Shown piece by piece: positions 4,601 through 5,282 of a DNA stretch of 5,282 nucleotides (within the stretch, counting starts at the first letter, position 1; each line of letters begins with the position of its first letter). Below the pieces are notes generated by a model. The model was not told the origin of the DNA, ran no database searches, and saw only the letters and a program-made list of their open reading frames with translations. The stretch spans positions 1 through 5,282 of the forward strand of contig CAYQSU010000097.1 of the NCBI GenBank assembly GCA_964420325.1, given 5' to 3'. The translations under genes and the position numbers were made by a program. Origin of the DNA: CAYQSU01 sp964420325 (GTDB lineage Bacteria; Pseudomonadota; Alphaproteobacteria; Rhodospirillales; Defluviicoccaceae).

Positions 4601-5282
4601 ATGGCCGACACATTAGCACCCGCAACACAGGGGTCGGCGGTGAGGCGTGACAAGCCCTGGCTCATTCGCACCTACTCGGGATACGCGTCGGCGAAGGAAT
4701 CCAACGCCCTCTACCGAAAGAACCTGGCGCGCGGCCAGACGGGGCTCTCCATCGCCTTCGACCTGCCGACCCAGACCGGCTACGATGCCGACCACGTGCT
4801 GGCCAAAGGCGAGGTCGGCAAGGTCGGGGTGCCGGTCTGCCACCTCGGCGACATGGACACCCTCCTCGACGGCATCCCGCTCGATCAGATGAACACCTCG
4901 ATGACCATTAACGCGCCGGCGGCCTGGCTTCTCGCCCTCTACATCGCCGTCGCCGAACGCCGCGGCATCGATCGCAAGAAGCTCTCCGGCACGACGCAGA
5001 ACGACGTCATCAAGGAGTATCTGTCGCGCGGGACCTACATCTTCCCGCCGGTGCCGTCGATGCGCCTGACGTCGGACGTCATCGCCTTCACCTATCGCGA
5101 AGTGCCGAAGTGGAACCCGATCAACGTCTGCTCGTACCATCTGCAGGAAGCCGGGGCGACGCCGGTCCAGGAGCTGGCGTTCGCACTGGCCAACGCCATC
5201 GCCGTGCTCGACGCCGTCAAGGCCAGCGGCCAAGTGCCGGAAAACGAGTTCCCCGAGGTCGTCGGCCGCATCAGCTTCTTCG
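4601..5282 (+). CDS. ecm: Ethylmalonyl-CoA mutase, N-terminal part, runs off the window
   Basis: This coenzyme-B12-dependent mutase rearranges (2R)-ethylmalonyl-CoA to (2S)-methylsuccinyl-CoA, the step between Ccr (after epimerisation) and Mcd. Only 227 codons are present, then one base of the next; full-length enzymes are about 650-700 residues, so the rest of the substrate-binding barrel and the C-terminal B12 domain lie to the right. Visible landmarks are KPWLIRTYSGYAS (18-30), ESNALYRKNLARGQTGLS (33-50), AFDLPTQTGYD (52-62), GKVGVPVCHLGDM (73-85), MNTSMTINAPAAWLLALY (97-114), LSGTTQNDVIKEYLSRGTY (128-146) and WNPINVCSYHLQEAGATPVQE (171-191). The FDLPTQTGYD and KPWL patterns fit the Ecm/MeaA subgroup; methylmalonyl-CoA mutases, as I recall, have a different loop here (FDLATHRGYDSD-like). 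The start ATG at 4601 has a strong purine-rich ribosome-binding site immediately upstream. The gene is divergent from ccr, 293 bases away. Isobutyryl-CoA mutase is the main alternative and is unlikely beside ccr and mcd. Confidence 0.95.
   Translation, partial: MADTLAPATQGSAVRRDKPWLIRTYSGYASAKESNALYRKNLARGQTGLSIAFDLPTQTGYDADHVLAKGEVGKVGVPVCHLGDMDTLLDGIPLDQMNTSMTINAPAAWLLALYIAVAERRGIDRKKLSGTTQNDVIKEYLSRGTYIFPPVPSMRLTSDVIAFTYREVPKWNPINVCSYHLQEAGATPVQELAFALANAIAVLDAVKASGQVPENEFPEVVGRISFF

Noticed and set aside
4613..5233. 206-codon minus-strand frame opposite ecm
   Set aside because: It is antisense to the clearly conserved mutase and has no recognisable domain.
4601..5282. Methylmalonyl-CoA mutase
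   Set aside because: The FDLPTQTGYD loop, the KPWLIRTYSG start and the ccr/mcd neighbours fit ethylmalonyl-CoA mutase better.
1..5282. Mobile element, CRISPR array, tRNA or rRNA
   Set aside because: I saw no transposase, spaced identical repeats, cloverleaf or ribosomal RNA sequence on either strand.

Overview
The window is GC-rich DNA, roughly 60-73% G+C in the stretches I counted. It carries part of the ethylmalonyl-CoA pathway, the glyoxylate-bypass-independent route by which many Alphaproteobacteria (and some Actinobacteria) turn acetyl-CoA into C4 and C5 intermediates. The proteins resemble alphaproteobacterial versions most closely: the CCR shares long runs with what I remember of the Rhodobacter sphaeroides enzyme. 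The gene pair ccr/ecm is typical of that class. An alphaproteobacterium is the best guess; I cannot place it to genus.

Layout: four protein genes. On the minus strand, in transcription order, are ccr (4307 to 2550), mcd (2406 to 733) and a glutathione S-transferase-like gene (710 to 81). They probably form one operon, with gaps of 143 and 22 bases. On the plus strand, ecm starts at 4601 and runs off the right edge with 227 codons visible. The 293-base gap between the divergent ccr and ecm starts (4308-4600) should hold both promoters. It contains a candidate minus-strand promoter, a perfect 12-base palindrome and several short GC hairpins. Positions 1-80 hold nothing I can identify.

How the genes work together: Ccr reductively carboxylates crotonyl-CoA to (2S)-ethylmalonyl-CoA with NADPH and CO2. 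After epimerisation by an enzyme not in this window, the B12 enzyme Ecm makes (2S)-methylsuccinyl-CoA, and the flavoenzyme Mcd oxidises that to mesaconyl-CoA. Three committed steps of the pathway are therefore encoded side by side. The GST-like protein has no obvious role in the pathway.

The most unusual point is the ccr product. It is 585 residues rather than about 430, because a proline-containing linker joins the complete CCR enzyme to a C-terminal pair of CBS domains (a Bateman module, usually a sensor of adenine nucleotides). The fusion lies in one uninterrupted reading frame. A GTG codon with a good ribosome-binding sequence sits just before the CBS part, so a free CBS protein could also be made. 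An allosterically regulated CCR is the idea most worth testing here.
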